Numbered from the stretch's first letter, positions 52,620 through 61,851 are shown. The stretch: DNA of 64,000 bases from Pseudomonas fluorescens (GCF_004683905.1 NZ_CP038438.1:5952001-6016000), one strand, 5' to 3'. The notes: generated by a model not told the origin, from the letters alone. Numbers and translations are program-made.

Positions 52620-53509
52620 TGTACCAGAGCCTGCTCAAATCCCTGAACCGCTTGAACCCGCGCGCCTGGGATTTCATTCAGCTGACGCGCATGGACAAGC
52701 CGATCGGCATTTACTTGCTGCTGTGGCCGACGCTGTGGGCGCTATGGATTGCCGGTAAGGGCTCGCCGTCGCTGGCCAACATTGTGATTTTCGTCCTCGG
52801 TGTGGTGCTGACCCGCGCCGGTGGCTGTGTGATCAACGACTGGGCCGATCGCAAGGTCGACGGCCACGTTAAACGCACCGCGCAACGACCGCTGGCCAGC
52901 GGCAAGATCAGTTCGAAAGAGGCGCTGGTGTTCTTCGCGCTGCTGATGGGCGTGAGCTTCCTGCTGGTGCTGTGCACCAATGCGCCGACCATCTGGCTGT
53001 CGCTGGGCGGCCTGGCGCTGGCATTCACCTACCCGTTCATGAAGCGCTACACCTATTACCCGCAAGTGGTATTGGGCGCAGCGTTCTCGTGGGGCATGCC
53101 GATGGCATTCACCGCCGAAACCGGCGCCGTGCCCGCCGCCGCCTGGCTGCTGTGGATCGCCAATCTGCTGTGGACGGTGGGTTACGACACCTATTACGCG
53201 ATGACCGATCGTGACGACGACCTGAAGATCGGCGTGAAATCCACGGCGATTCTGTTCGGCGATGCGGATCGGGTGATCATCCTGACGTTGCAGGCGCTGT
53301 CGCTGGGCTGCCTGTTGCTGGCCGGGTCGAAGTTCGAGCTGGGCATCTGGTTCCATCTCGGCCTGTTGGTGGCCGCTGGATGCTATGCGTGGGAGTTCTG
53401 GTACACCCGTGATCGCGACCGGATGCGTTGCTTCAAGGCGTTTTTGCACAACCACTGGGCCGGGTTGGCGATTTTCGTCGGGATTGTGCTGGATTACGCG
53501 CTGCGTTGA
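52619..53509 (+). CDS. ubiA: 4-hydroxybenzoate octaprenyltransferase UbiA
   Basis: 296 residues from ATG 52619. A multi-helix membrane prenyltransferase that joins the polyprenyl tail to 4-hydroxybenzoate. Asp-rich motifs NDWADRKVDGHVKRT (first, NDxxDxxxD) and DTYYAMTDRDDDLKIG (second). A longer open frame upstream lies inside ubiC. Followed by an inverted REP pair. Confidence 0.96.
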   Translation: MYQSLLKSLNRLNPRAWDFIQLTRMDKPIGIYLLLWPTLWALWIAGKGSPSLANIVIFVLGVVLTRAGGCVINDWADRKVDGHVKRTAQRPLASGKISSKEALVFFALLMGVSFLLVLCTNAPTIWLSLGGLALAFTYPFMKRYTYYPQVVLGAAFSWGMPMAFTAETGAVPAAAWLLWIANLLWTVGYDTYYAMTDRDDDLKIGVKSTAILFGDADRVIILTLQALSLGCLLLAGSKFELGIWFHLGLLVAAGCYAWEFWYTRDRDRMRCFKAFLHNHWAGLAIFVGIVLDYALR

Positions 53510-53520
53510 TCCACAAAACC

Positions 53521-53609
53521 TGTGGGAGCGGGCTTGCTCGCGAAAGCGTTTTGCCAGTGGCCTCTTCGTCAACTGACACACCGCTTTCGCGAGCAAGCCC
53601 GCTCCCACA
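53521..53609. repeat. inverted REP pair (REPIN)
   Basis: The left arm TGTGGGAGCGGGCTTGCTCG (53521 on) and the right arm ending GAGCAAGCCCGCTCCCACA (to 53609) are reverse complements, with about 30 bases between. Lies between convergent ubiA and the YP-repeat gene. Confidence 0.9.
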
Positions 53610-53621
53610 GGGGATTTGCGT

Positions 53622-54005
53622 TTACTTGGCCTTGGCGACGTGCCAGGCGCCGTCCATTTTGCCCTCACCGGTCATGTCACCAGCCTTCTTGTCCATGACG
53701 AAGGTGTACAGCGGTTTGCCCTCGTAAGCCCATTGCATCTTGCCGTCATCGCGCTTGATCACGGTCCAGTCGCCCATGGACTTGTCGCCGGCCGTAGCCA
53801 TTAGCGGTGGCCAGTTCGCCGCACACTTGTCGTTGCACATGGACTTGCCCGCAGAGTCTTTGGCAAAGGTATACAGGGTCATGCCCTTGTGATCGGTAAA
53901 CATGCCGTCCTTCTCCATCGCTGGCTCAGCAGCAAACGCCATGGTCGGTAAAGCAACGGCAGCAGCCATCAGCAGAGCTTTGAAAGAAGCAGTCATTTGA
54001 GTCAT
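53622..54005 (-). CDS. exported YP-repeat (Lipoprotein_15-like) protein
   Basis: 127 residues. The signal peptide is MTQMTASFKALLMAAAVALP with cleavage near FAAEP. The mature part has two copies of the secreted-repeat pattern: MFTDHKGMTLYTFAKDSAGK with CNDKCAANWPPL, and MQWAYEGKPLYTFVMDKKAG DMTG (split here). These repeats (PF03640 type) are found in exported proteins of unknown function. The start has AAGG 5 bases upstream. Confidence 0.85.
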   Translation of the reverse strand: MTQMTASFKALLMAAAVALPTMAFAAEPAMEKDGMFTDHKGMTLYTFAKDSAGKSMCNDKCAANWPPLMATAGDKSMGDWTVIKRDDGKMQWAYEGKPLYTFVMDKKAGDMTGEGKMDGAWHVAKAK

Positions 54006-54085
54006 GGAAACCTTCTTTTGTGGTTGTCAGGATTCGGACTTAGAGCTTAGTCCAGGATCACGCCAACCGCCGGGCGACTAAAATA

Positions 54086-54103
54086 CTGTCACACGACTGC
54101 AAT
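54086..54103 (+). promoter_or_regulatory. Pho box upstream of phoB
   Basis: CTGTCAC-ACGA-CTGCAAT fits the 7-4-7 direct-repeat Pho box (CTGTNAT-N4-CTGTNAT) with one or two differences. It ends about 54 bases before the phoB start, and an AT-rich -10-like TATCTAAT follows. Consistent with phosphate-starvation autoregulation of phoB-phoR by PhoB. Confidence 0.75.
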
Positions 54104-54156
54104 AATTCCGTTATCTAATGCGGCGCAAGACAGTTAAATGACAAGAGGATTAAGGC

Positions 54157-54846
54157 ATGGTTGGCAGGAGCATTCTGATCGTCGACGACGAAGCGCCCAT
54201 TCGCGAAATGATCGCCGTTGCGTTGGAAATGGCCGGCTATGACTGCCTCGAGGCGGAGAACTCGCAGCAGGCACACGCCATCATCGTTGACCGCAAACCG
54301 GACCTGATCCTGCTCGACTGGATGCTGCCCGGCACCTCCGGCATCGAACTGGCCCGCCGCCTCAAGCGTGACGAGCTGACCGGGGACATCCCGATCATCA
54401 TGCTCACCGCCAAGGGCGAAGAGGACAACAAGATTCAGGGTCTTGAAGTCGGCGCCGACGACTACATCACCAAACCGTTTTCTCCACGCGAACTGGTCGC
54501 ACGCCTCAAGGCTGTGCTGCGCCGCGCCGGCCCGACCGATGGCGAAGCGCCAATCGAAGTCGGCGGCCTGCTGCTCGACCCGATCAGCCACCGCGTAACC
54601 ATCGACGGCCGTCCGGCCGAGATGGGCCCGACCGAATACCGTCTGCTGCAATTCTTCATGACCCACCAGGAACGCGCCTACACGCGCGGGCAGTTGCTGG
54701 ATCAGGTCTGGGGCGGCAACGTCTATGTTGAAGAGCGCACCGTCGACGTGCACATCCGCCGCCTGCGCAAGGCCCTCGGCGACGCCTACGAAAATCTGGT
54801 ACAAACCGTGCGCGGCACCGGCTACCGGTTTTCCACCAAGGCCTGA
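54157..54846 (+). CDS. phoB: phosphate-response regulator PhoB
   Basis: 229 residues. A receiver domain (ILIVDDEAPIREMIAVALEM; phosphorylated Asp in LILLDWMLPGTSG; KPF near residue 105) is joined to an OmpR/PhoB winged helix (EYRLLQFFMTHQERAYTRGQ ... RTVDVHIRRLRKAL). It activates the Pho regulon when phosphate is low. Preceded by a Pho box; phoR starts 38 bases downstream. Confidence 0.97.
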   Translation: MVGRSILIVDDEAPIREMIAVALEMAGYDCLEAENSQQAHAIIVDRKPDLILLDWMLPGTSGIELARRLKRDELTGDIPIIMLTAKGEEDNKIQGLEVGADDYITKPFSPRELVARLKAVLRRAGPTDGEAPIEVGGLLLDPISHRVTIDGRPAEMGPTEYRLLQFFMTHQERAYTRGQLLDQVWGGNVYVEERTVDVHIRRLRKALGDAYENLVQTVRGTGYRFSTKA

Positions 54847-54884
54847 TCCGACCGCCAGACTCGCTGACAAGGACCGTATTTTCC

Positions 54885-56207
54885 GTGAATCAAAACTGGC
54901 ATGGCACCCTGATTCGCCACATGCTGTTGCTGGTCACAGCGTGTCTGGTGATCGGCCTGATCACCGGCTACTACGGCTGGAGCCTCGCAGCAGGCCTGGG
55001 GATTTACCTGGCCTGGACGCTCAAGCAACTGCTGCGTCTGCACGAATGGCTGCGCCTGCACCAACCCGATGAAGCACCGCCCGACGGCTATGGCCTGTGG
55101 GGCGAGGTGTTCGACAGCATCTACCACCTGCAACGCCGCGATCAACGGGTACGCGGGCGCCTGCAAGCGGTGATCGACCGGGTGCAGGAGTCCACCGCCG
55201 CGCTCAAAGACGCGGTGATCATGCTCGACAGCGACGGCAACCTGGAATGGTGGAACCGCGCTGCCGAAACCCTGCTCGGCCTCAAGACCCCGCAAGACAG
55301 CGGCCAACCGGTAACCAACCTGGTACGGCATCCCCGCTTCAAGGAATACTTCGAGCAGGAAAGCTACGCCGAACCGCTGGAAATCCCTTCGCCGACCAAT
55401 GATCGGGTGCGCATTCAGCTGTACCTTACGCGCTACGGCAACAACGAACACCTGATGCTGGTGCGCGACGTCACGCGCATCCATCAGCTGGAGCAGATGC
55501 GCAAAGACTTCATTGCCAACGTCTCCCACGAACTGCGCACGCCGCTGACGGTGATCTGTGGCTATCTGGAAACCCTGCTCGACAACGTCGAGGAAGTGAA
55601 TCCGCGCTGGAGCCGCGCGCTGCAGCAGATGCAGCAACAGGGCGGGCGCATGCAGACGCTGCTCAACGACCTGCTGCTGTTAGCGAAACTGGAAGCCACC
55701 GATTACCCGTCGGACAACCAGCCAGTGCAGATCGACGCCCTGCTGCAGTCGATCAAGAGCGACGCCCAGCAGTTGTCCGGGCAGAAGAACCAGAAAATCA
55801 CTCTCGAAGCCGATGCGCGCCTCCTGCTCAAGGGCAGCGAGGCGGAGCTGCGCAGTGCCTTCTCCAACCTGGTGTTCAACGCGGTGAAATACACCCCGGC
55901 CGAAGGCAATATCCGCATTCGCTGGTGGGGTGACGAGCAAGGCGCGCACCTGAGCGTGCAGGACTCCGGGATCGGCATCGACAGCAAGCACCTGCCGCGC
56001 TTGACCGAACGCTTCTACCGCGTCGACTCCAGCCGCAACTCCAACACCGGCGGCACCGGGCTCGGTCTGGCGATCGTCAAACACGTGTTGCTGCGCCACC
56101 GCGCGCGGATGGAGATCAGCAGCGTGCCCGGTCATGGCAGCACGTTCACCTGCCATTTCGTCCCGGCCCAGGTGGCCCAGGCACGGGCCATCAGCGCCGC
56201 CGAGTGA
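54885..56207 (+). CDS. phoR: phosphate-sensor histidine kinase PhoR
   Basis: 440 residues from a GTG. An N-terminal membrane hairpin (HMLLLVTACLVIGLITGYYG; SLAAGLGIYLAWTLKQLL), a PAS domain (LKDAVIMLDSDGNLEWWNRA), HisKA with FIANVSHELRTPL (phospho-His) and HATPase with NAVKYTPAEG, DSGIGIDSKHL and GGTGLGLAIV. With no large periplasmic sensor it reads phosphate through the Pst-PhoU complex, encoded 4 kb further on. Confidence 0.97.
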   Translation: MNQNWHGTLIRHMLLLVTACLVIGLITGYYGWSLAAGLGIYLAWTLKQLLRLHEWLRLHQPDEAPPDGYGLWGEVFDSIYHLQRRDQRVRGRLQAVIDRVQESTAALKDAVIMLDSDGNLEWWNRAAETLLGLKTPQDSGQPVTNLVRHPRFKEYFEQESYAEPLEIPSPTNDRVRIQLYLTRYGNNEHLMLVRDVTRIHQLEQMRKDFIANVSHELRTPLTVICGYLETLLDNVEEVNPRWSRALQQMQQQGGRMQTLLNDLLLLAKLEATDYPSDNQPVQIDALLQSIKSDAQQLSGQKNQKITLEADARLLLKGSEAELRSAFSNLVFNAVKYTPAEGNIRIRWWGDEQGAHLSVQDSGIGIDSKHLPRLTERFYRVDSSRNSNTGGTGLGLAIVKHVLLRHRARMEISSVPGHGSTFTCHFVPAQVAQARAISAAE

Positions 56208-56330
56208 TACCGGCCAGCACGCGCCACTAGGCAATCGCCATGTCAGCCGCTACATTGGCTGACTTGCGTCTGCCTTTCAGGCGCGATTTCTTCTCTCTTA
56301 CGAATCACACGGAACCTGCAAAACTCCATC

Positions 56331-57671
56331 ATGGACCCTTCCCCTGGCTTGTCCCTCGCTACGATTTTCGCCGATTTCGGCATGATTCTTTTCGCTCTGA
56401 TCCTGGTTTTGCTCAACGGCTTCTTCGTTGCGGCGGAATTCGCCATGGTCAAACTGCGCTCGACCCGGGTCGAGGCCATCGCCGACAAGAACGGCTGGCG
56501 CGGGCACATCCTGCGCACCGTACACAGTCAGCTCGATGCGTACCTCTCGGCGTGTCAGCTCGGTATCACCCTCGCCTCCCTCGGCCTCGGCTGGGTCGGT
56601 GAGCCGGCATTCGCGCACATTCTCGAACCGCTGCTGAGCGCGGTCGGCGTGCAGTCGCCGGAAGTGGTCAAAGGCATTTCGTTCTTTACCGCGTTCTTCA
56701 TCATTTCCTACCTGCACATCGTGGTCGGTGAGCTGGCGCCCAAGTCGTGGGCGATCCGCAAACCGGAGCTGCTGTCGCTGTGGACGGCGGTGCCGCTGTA
56801 CCTGTTCTATTGGGCGATGTATCCGGCGATCTACCTGCTCAATGCCAGCGCCAACGCGATTCTGCGGATCGCCGGCCAGGGCGAACCCGGCCCGCACCAC
56901 GAACACCATTACAGCCGCGAAGAACTGAAACTGATCCTGCACTCCAGCCGTGGTCAGGACCCGAGCGACCAAGGCATGCGCGTGCTGGCCTCGGCGGTGG
57001 AGATGGGCGAACTGGAAGTGGTCGACTGGGCCAACTCCCGCGAAGACCTGATCACCCTGGAATTCAACGCGCCGCTGAAAGAAATCCTCGCGATGTTCCG
57101 TCGCCACAAGTTCAGCCGGTATCCGGTGTACGACAGCGAACGTCAGGAGTTCGTCGGCCTGCTGCACATCAAGGACCTGCTGCTGGAGCTGGCGGCGCTG
57201 GACCACATTCCGGAGTCGTTCAACCTGGCTGAACTGACCCGTCCACTGGAGCGCGTGTCGCGGCACATGCCGCTGTCGCAGCTGCTGGAGCAGTTCCGCA
57301 AGGGCGGCTCGCACTTCGCCGTGGTGGAAGAAGCCGACGGCAACATCATCGGCTACCTGACCATGGAAGACGTGCTGGAAGTGCTGGTCGGCGACATCCA
57401 GGACGAACACCGCAAGGCCGAGCGCGGGATCCTCGCGTATCAGCCGGGCAAGCTGCTGGTGCGTGGTGATACGCCGCTGTTCAAGGTTGAACGCCTGCTC
57501 GGAATCGACCTGGATCACATCGAAGCCGAAACCCTCGCCGGTCTGGTCTACGAGACCCTGAAACGAGTGCCGGAAGAGGAAGAAGTGCTGGAAGTCGAAG
57601 GCCTGCGGATCATCATCAAGAAGATGAAAGGGCCGAAGATTGTGCTGGCGAAGGTGTTGATGCTGGATTGA
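56331..57671 (+). CDS. CNNM/CorC-type membrane protein (hemolysin family)
   Basis: 446 residues. DUF21/CNNM transmembrane domain (about 1-195: MILFALILVLLNGFFVAAEF, ISFFTAFFIISYLHIVVGEL, AVPLYLFYWAMYPAIYLLNA), a tandem CBS pair (about 215-340: KFSRYPVYDSERQEFVGLLH, VVEEADGNIIGYLTMEDVLE) and a CorC_HlyC domain at the end (LLGIDLDHIEAETLAGLVYE). Members transport or sense divalent metals such as Mg2+; the hemolysin name is historical. Confidence 0.93.
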   Translation: MDPSPGLSLATIFADFGMILFALILVLLNGFFVAAEFAMVKLRSTRVEAIADKNGWRGHILRTVHSQLDAYLSACQLGITLASLGLGWVGEPAFAHILEPLLSAVGVQSPEVVKGISFFTAFFIISYLHIVVGELAPKSWAIRKPELLSLWTAVPLYLFYWAMYPAIYLLNASANAILRIAGQGEPGPHHEHHYSREELKLILHSSRGQDPSDQGMRVLASAVEMGELEVVDWANSREDLITLEFNAPLKEILAMFRRHKFSRYPVYDSERQEFVGLLHIKDLLLELAALDHIPESFNLAELTRPLERVSRHMPLSQLLEQFRKGGSHFAVVEEADGNIIGYLTMEDVLEVLVGDIQDEHRKAERGILAYQPGKLLVRGDTPLFKVERLLGIDLDHIEAETLAGLVYETLKRVPEEEEVLEVEGLRIIIKKMKGPKIVLAKVLMLD

Positions 57672-57693
57672 TGGGTGTTTTGGGAGACGCTTC

Positions 57694-57837
57694 TGTGGTG
57701 AGGGGATTTATCCCCGATGGGTCGCGGAGCGGCCCTGTAATCTGCAATCGCGTAACTCCTGACTCAATGCCTTCAATGATTTTGGGACGGCTGCGCCGTC
57801 CATCGGGGATAAATCCCCTCACCACAAAAGCCCCTCC
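57694..57837. repeat. large inverted repeat with GGGGATAAATCCCC-type cores (copy 3 of 3)
   Basis: The left arm is TGTGGTGAGGGGATTTATCC and the right arm ends GATAAATCCCCTCACCACA, its reverse complement. Inner variable hairpins are GGGTCGCGGAGCGGCCC (left) and GGACGGCTGCGCCGTCC (right). Between the convergent CNNM and M23 genes. Confidence 0.85.
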
Positions 57838-57857
57838 ACAGCGGCCCCCTAACGCTT

Positions 57858-58754
57858 CTACTGTTTGCCCAACGCAAAGTTGGGCAACGCCCCCAGTGGC
57901 TGGTTGAACTGATACGGAATCGACACCAGCCCCTGCCCGGTATTGCGCTGCACCACAAAGTGCAGGTGCGGGCCGCTGCTATTGCCGGTATTGCCGGACA
58001 GCGCCAGCGGGCTGCCAACCGTCACCCGCTGCCCCTCGCGTACGCTCACCGAACCTTGCTTGAGATGCAGGTAAACACCCATCGTGCCGTCGTCGTGCAG
58101 CACCCGGACGAAATTGCCGGACGCATCATTGCCGCGCCCGCTCTGTGAATTTTCGGTTTTCACCACCACACCGGCCCGTGCGGCAATGATCGGCGTGCCA
58201 ACTGGCATGGCGATGTCCATCGCATACCGGTTCTTCGGCCCGTAGTGGCTGTACTGGCCGTTGGCGCCCTGACTGAGACGGAACGGCCCGCCCCGCCACG
58301 GCAACGGATAGCGATAGCTCTGCGCAGCGCCTGCGGGGTCACCCAGCGAATACTGGAATTGCGGCGAATACACCAGCGGCTGACCCCGGCTGATCGCCGT
58401 CAGCAACGCCAACCGGGTATTGCTGCGCGCCGGCAGCACCCGGCGAATCGTCTGCGCCGGAGCGCCACGCACATTGCTCAGGCCGGTAAACGCCAGTGCA
58501 ATCTCGACCGGCGCATACAGATCGTTGCGCACGAACACCACGTCGCTGCCCTTCTGTTTCTTGATGTCGAGGTACACCTGACGTTCGAGGTGCTCGACCA
58601 TGCGGTCCTGAAACACGAACACCTGCGAGCCTTTGCTCGGCCGGTCGCTGTACGAGACCACTCCGTTGGCATCGGTGGATTTGTAGATGGTCATGGCCAC
58701 AGTCGAGGTGGAGGCCAGGAAAAGACCACAGAAAAACAGCAGGCGCGCGAGCAT
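57858..58754 (-). CDS. exported M23-family peptidase with DUF4124 N-domain
   Basis: 298 residues from ATG 58754. The signal peptide is MLARLLFFCGLFLASTSTVA; a DUF4124-like stretch follows (MTIYKSTDANGVVSYSDRPS). The M23 domain (about 170-285) has HYGPKNRYAMDIAMPVGTPI (first His/Asp ligands), the GVVVKTENSQSGRG region, MGVYLHLKQGSV and the final SGPHLHFVVQ motif with the HxH pair. It should act on peptidoglycan in the periplasm, as endopeptidase or as an amidase activator. Confidence 0.92.
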   Translation of the reverse strand: MLARLLFFCGLFLASTSTVAMTIYKSTDANGVVSYSDRPSKGSQVFVFQDRMVEHLERQVYLDIKKQKGSDVVFVRNDLYAPVEIALAFTGLSNVRGAPAQTIRRVLPARSNTRLALLTAISRGQPLVYSPQFQYSLGDPAGAAQSYRYPLPWRGGPFRLSQGANGQYSHYGPKNRYAMDIAMPVGTPIIAARAGVVVKTENSQSGRGNDASGNFVRVLHDDGTMGVYLHLKQGSVSVREGQRVTVGSPLALSGNTGNSSGPHLHFVVQRNTGQGLVSIPYQFNQPLGALPNFALGKQ

Positions 58755-58873
58755 GGGCAAAGAGTCTGTCGAAGGAAGGCCTGGAAATGAGCCTAGCAGC
58801 TGAGACAGACCAGGCTAGTCGACAGATGTTTCAAATTGGGCAGTCTGGAAAATGGACGTCGTCAGTGATGACC

Positions 58874-58942
58874 CCTTCGCGAGCAAGCCCGCTCCCACCT
58901 TGGAATGCATTTCAAAGGTGGGAGCGGGCTTGCTCGCGAAGG
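58874..58942. repeat. inverted REP pair (REPIN), opposite orientation
   Basis: CCTTCGCGAGCAAGCCCGCT and its reverse complement flank a 12-base centre, giving an almost continuous 28-bp hairpin. Lies between the M23 and response-regulator genes. Confidence 0.9.
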
Positions 58943-58963
58943 CGGTGTGTCAGGCGACGAGGA

Positions 58964-59923
58964 TCAAGCGCCCGGAACGAAGTGCTTCTGCGCCGTGCCG
59001 CGGGCGATCAGGCGGGAGATGTAATCGAGCTTCTGCGCATCCTGGTCGACGAAACGGAAAGTCAGTTGCAGCCAGTCGCTGTCGGCTTTCTGCTCGTGGG
59101 CAACGATGGCGTGCAGGTAGCCGTTGAGGCGGGCGATTTCGGCGTTGTCGCCCTGCTCCAGGTCGAGCACGGCGCTGTCGAGGATCTGCGGCAGGGTGTC
59201 AGTGCGTTTCACTACCAGCAGCGCTTCCTTGATGCTCAGGGCCTTGATCACGCATTGCTGGGTGCCACTTGGCAGGCGCAACTGGCCCTGGCCACGACCA
59301 CCGACTGGCGCTTTCGAGGCAGCCGGTGCCTGCACCGGCGGGCTGTTAAGCAAACCGCGCGACGGCGCAGCAGCTGGCGTTGGCGCGACAACAGCCGGTT
59401 TGGCAAACGGATTGACCGCAGCAGCGGCCGCCGGCGCAGCACCGACCACGGCAGGCTTGCCGCCGGTCAATGCGCTCAGGGAATCGTTGCCGAACGCCGA
59501 GTTCATCTTGGTCGGCGCGCTGTTCATCAGGGTGTCGAGCTTGCCAACCTTGTTCAGCGCCTGCTTGACCTTGGTCAGCAGTTGTTCGTTGGTGAACGGC
59601 TTGCTGACGTAGCCGGAAACCCCGGCCTGGATCGCCTGTACCACGTTCTCTTTATCGCCACGGCTGGTGACCATGACGAACGGCATGGTCTTGAGATTGT
59701 CCTGCTCGCGGCACCAGGTCAGCAGCTCGAGGCCGGACATTTCCGGCATTTCCCAGTCGCACAGCACCAGGTCAAACGCTTCCCTGGCCAGCATGGCCTG
59801 GGCCTTTTTGCCGTTGACGGCGTCCTCGGTGCGGATCCCCGGGAAGTAATTACGCAGGCACTTTTTCACCAGGTCACGAATGAACGAAGCATCGTCCACG
59901 ACCAACACACTGATCTTGCTCAT
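58964..59923 (-). CDS. CheY-like response regulator with long linker and C-terminal output domain
   Basis: 319 residues. Receiver domain at 1-125: VLVVDDASFIRDLVKKCLRN, the Asp in LVLCDWEMPEMSG, and SKPFTNEQLL. An Ala/Pro-rich linker follows at about 130-220. The last 100 residues (LRLPSGTQQCVIKALSIKEA LLVVKR, DSDWLQLTFRFVDQDAQKLD YISRLI) look like a PilZ-type domain, by eye and not certain. No sensor kinase gene is adjacent. The same gene sits before phoU in P. aeruginosa as I recall. Confidence 0.85.
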   Translation of the reverse strand: MSKISVLVVDDASFIRDLVKKCLRNYFPGIRTEDAVNGKKAQAMLAREAFDLVLCDWEMPEMSGLELLTWCREQDNLKTMPFVMVTSRGDKENVVQAIQAGVSGYVSKPFTNEQLLTKVKQALNKVGKLDTLMNSAPTKMNSAFGNDSLSALTGGKPAVVGAAPAAAAAVNPFAKPAVVAPTPAAAPSRGLLNSPPVQAPAASKAPVGGRGQGQLRLPSGTQQCVIKALSIKEALLVVKRTDTLPQILDSAVLDLEQGDNAEIARLNGYLHAIVAHEQKADSDWLQLTFRFVDQDAQKLDYISRLIARGTAQKHFVPGA

Positions 59924-60065
59924 CCAACACCCCTATAAAAATCCCGGCAAGCATACCGCTTTTACTGATGGCACATTGCCAACAATCTTCAGTCACGCCG
60001 GGACTTTTCGTTCGCGGGTGCTGCTTTTTAATTCGATTTCCTGATTCAGGCGCCCTAAACAAAAA

Positions 60066-60087
60066 CGCCCGGCCAAAGGGCCGGGCG
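60066..60087 (-). terminator. rho-independent terminator of the pst-phoU operon
   Basis: CGCCCGGCC-AAAG-GGCCGGGCG, a 9-bp GC stem, followed on the minus strand by GTTTTTGTTT. It lies 17 bases beyond the phoU stop. Confidence 0.9.
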
Positions 60088-60103
60088 CTTTTCTCAGGCA
60101 ATC

Positions 60104-60865
60104 TTACTTATCGTCAGCATTGCCCGGAACATTAGCGGTTTCGCCGCTTGTACCTTCAACTTCTTCTTTCATGCGTTTGAGGCCCAGGTGACGCACGTCG
60201 GTGCCGCGCACCAGGTAGATCACCAGTTCCGAGATGTTGCGCGCATGATCGCCGATGCGTTCCAGCGAACGCAGCACCCAGATGATGCTCAGAACCCGCG
60301 AGATAGAGCGCGGGTCTTCCATCATGTAGGTCGCCAGCTCGCGCAGGGCGGTCTTGTATTCGCGGTCGATGACCTTGTCGTATTGCGCCACCGACAAGGC
60401 TAGATCGGCATCGAAGCGGGCAAACGCGTCCAGCGCATCGCGAACCATGTTGCGCACCTGATCGCCGATGTGACGGACCTCGACGTAACCACGCGGCGCT
60501 TCACCTTCTTCGCACAGCTGAATGGCGCGACGGGCGATCTTGGTCGCTTCGTCGCCGATGCGCTCCAGATCGATCACCGACTTGGAGATGCTGATGATCA
60601 GCCGCAGGTCGGACGCCGCCGGCTGACGACGGGCAAGAATGCGCAGGCATTCTTCGTCGATGTTGCGTTCCATCTGGTTGATCTGGTCGTCGATCTCGCG
60701 CACCTGCTGAGCCAGGCCAGAGTCGGCCTCGATCAGCGCGGTGACCGCGTCGTTGACCTGCTTCTCGACCAGCCCGCCCATGGCCAGGAGGTGGCTGCGC
60801 ACTTCCTCAAGCTCGGCGTTGAACTGCGCGGAGATGTGGTGGGTAAGGCCTTCTTTACTAATCAT
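60104..60865 (-). CDS. phoU: phosphate-signalling regulator PhoU
   Basis: 253 residues with the two PhoU helical repeats: ELEEVRSHLLAMGGLVEKQV, ECLRILARRQPAASDLRLII and DLERIGDEATKIARRAIQL, repeated in the second half as VLSIIWVLRSLERIGDHARN ISELV. It links the Pst transporter to PhoR and keeps the Pho regulon off when phosphate is plentiful. Last gene of pst-phoU, 70 bases after pstB. Confidence 0.97.
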   Translation of the reverse strand: MISKEGLTHHISAQFNAELEEVRSHLLAMGGLVEKQVNDAVTALIEADSGLAQQVREIDDQINQMERNIDEECLRILARRQPAASDLRLIISISKSVIDLERIGDEATKIARRAIQLCEEGEAPRGYVEVRHIGDQVRNMVRDALDAFARFDADLALSVAQYDKVIDREYKTALRELATYMMEDPRSISRVLSIIWVLRSLERIGDHARNISELVIYLVRGTDVRHLGLKRMKEEVEGTSGETANVPGNADDK

Positions 60866-60935
60866 GGTGGCGTCCTTGGAGCGTCCGGTAAGGTGCGGTG
60901 GGCCGCAGCGTCAATTCTGTGAATAACCGCAACTG

Positions 60936-61769
60936 TCAGCCATAACGACCGGTGATGTAGTCTTCGGTCTGTTTCTTCGCCGGATTGGTGAACAGGGTGT
61001 CGGTGTCGCCGAATTCCACCAGTTTGCCCATGTACATGAACGCCGTGTAGTCGGAAACCCGCGCGGCCTGCTGCATGTTGTGGGTCACGATGACGATGGT
61101 GAACTTGGACTTCAGCTCGTAGATCAGCTCTTCGACTTTCAGGGTCGAGATCGGATCGAGGGCCGAGCACGGTTCGTCGAGCAGCAACACTTCCGGTTCA
61201 ACGGCGATGGTGCGCGCGATCACCAGACGCTGCTGCTGACCACCGGACAGGCCGAGTGCCGAGTCGTGCAGACGGTCTTTGACTTCGTCCCACAGTGCCG
61301 CGCCTTTCAATGCCCACTCGACCGCTTCGTCGAGAATGCGCTTCTTGTTGATGCCCTGGATGCGCAGCCCGTAGACCACGTTTTCGTAGATGGTTTTGGG
61401 GAACGGGTTGGGCTTCTGGAACACCATGCCGACGCGGCGACGCAGCTCGGCAACGTCTTCACCCTTGCGGTAGATGTTGTTGCCGTACAGGTTGATCGCA
61501 CCTTCGACACGGCAACCGTCAACCAGGTCGTTCATACGATTGAAGGTACGCAGCAGCGTGGACTTGCCGCAGCCGGACGGGCCGATAAACGCGGTCACGC
61601 GCTGTTTCGGGATGTTCATGCTGACGTCGAACAGCGCCTGCTTCTCGCCGTAGAACAGGCTCAGGCCCGGGACTTCGATGGCCACGGTTTCCTGCTCAAG
61701 GCTCAGGCTCTGCTTGTCGCGACCCAGGGCCGACATGTTGATGCCGTGGGTATGTGTTTCGTGCTGCAT
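60936..61769 (-). CDS. pstB: phosphate ABC transporter ATP-binding protein PstB
   Basis: 277 residues. Walker A GPSGCGKSTLLR, signature LSGGQQQRL, Walker B VLLLDEPCSALDP and the H-loop IVIVTHNMQQA are all intact. PstB drives high-affinity phosphate import with PstA and PstC. The ATG at 61769 gives an N-terminal extension of about 30 residues, common in pseudomonads. A REP pair separates it from pstA. Confidence 0.97.
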   Translation of the reverse strand: MQHETHTHGINMSALGRDKQSLSLEQETVAIEVPGLSLFYGEKQALFDVSMNIPKQRVTAFIGPSGCGKSTLLRTFNRMNDLVDGCRVEGAINLYGNNIYRKGEDVAELRRRVGMVFQKPNPFPKTIYENVVYGLRIQGINKKRILDEAVEWALKGAALWDEVKDRLHDSALGLSGGQQQRLVIARTIAVEPEVLLLDEPCSALDPISTLKVEELIYELKSKFTIVIVTHNMQQAARVSDYTAFMYMGKLVEFGDTDTLFTNPAKKQTEDYITGRYG

Positions 61770-61851
61770 GGGAGGCTCCCTGTGCTAACAAATTCGGTTC
61801 GGAACACTGCTTGTTGCAGCTTCCATCAATATTGCGGTGGCCGCGGATCAA

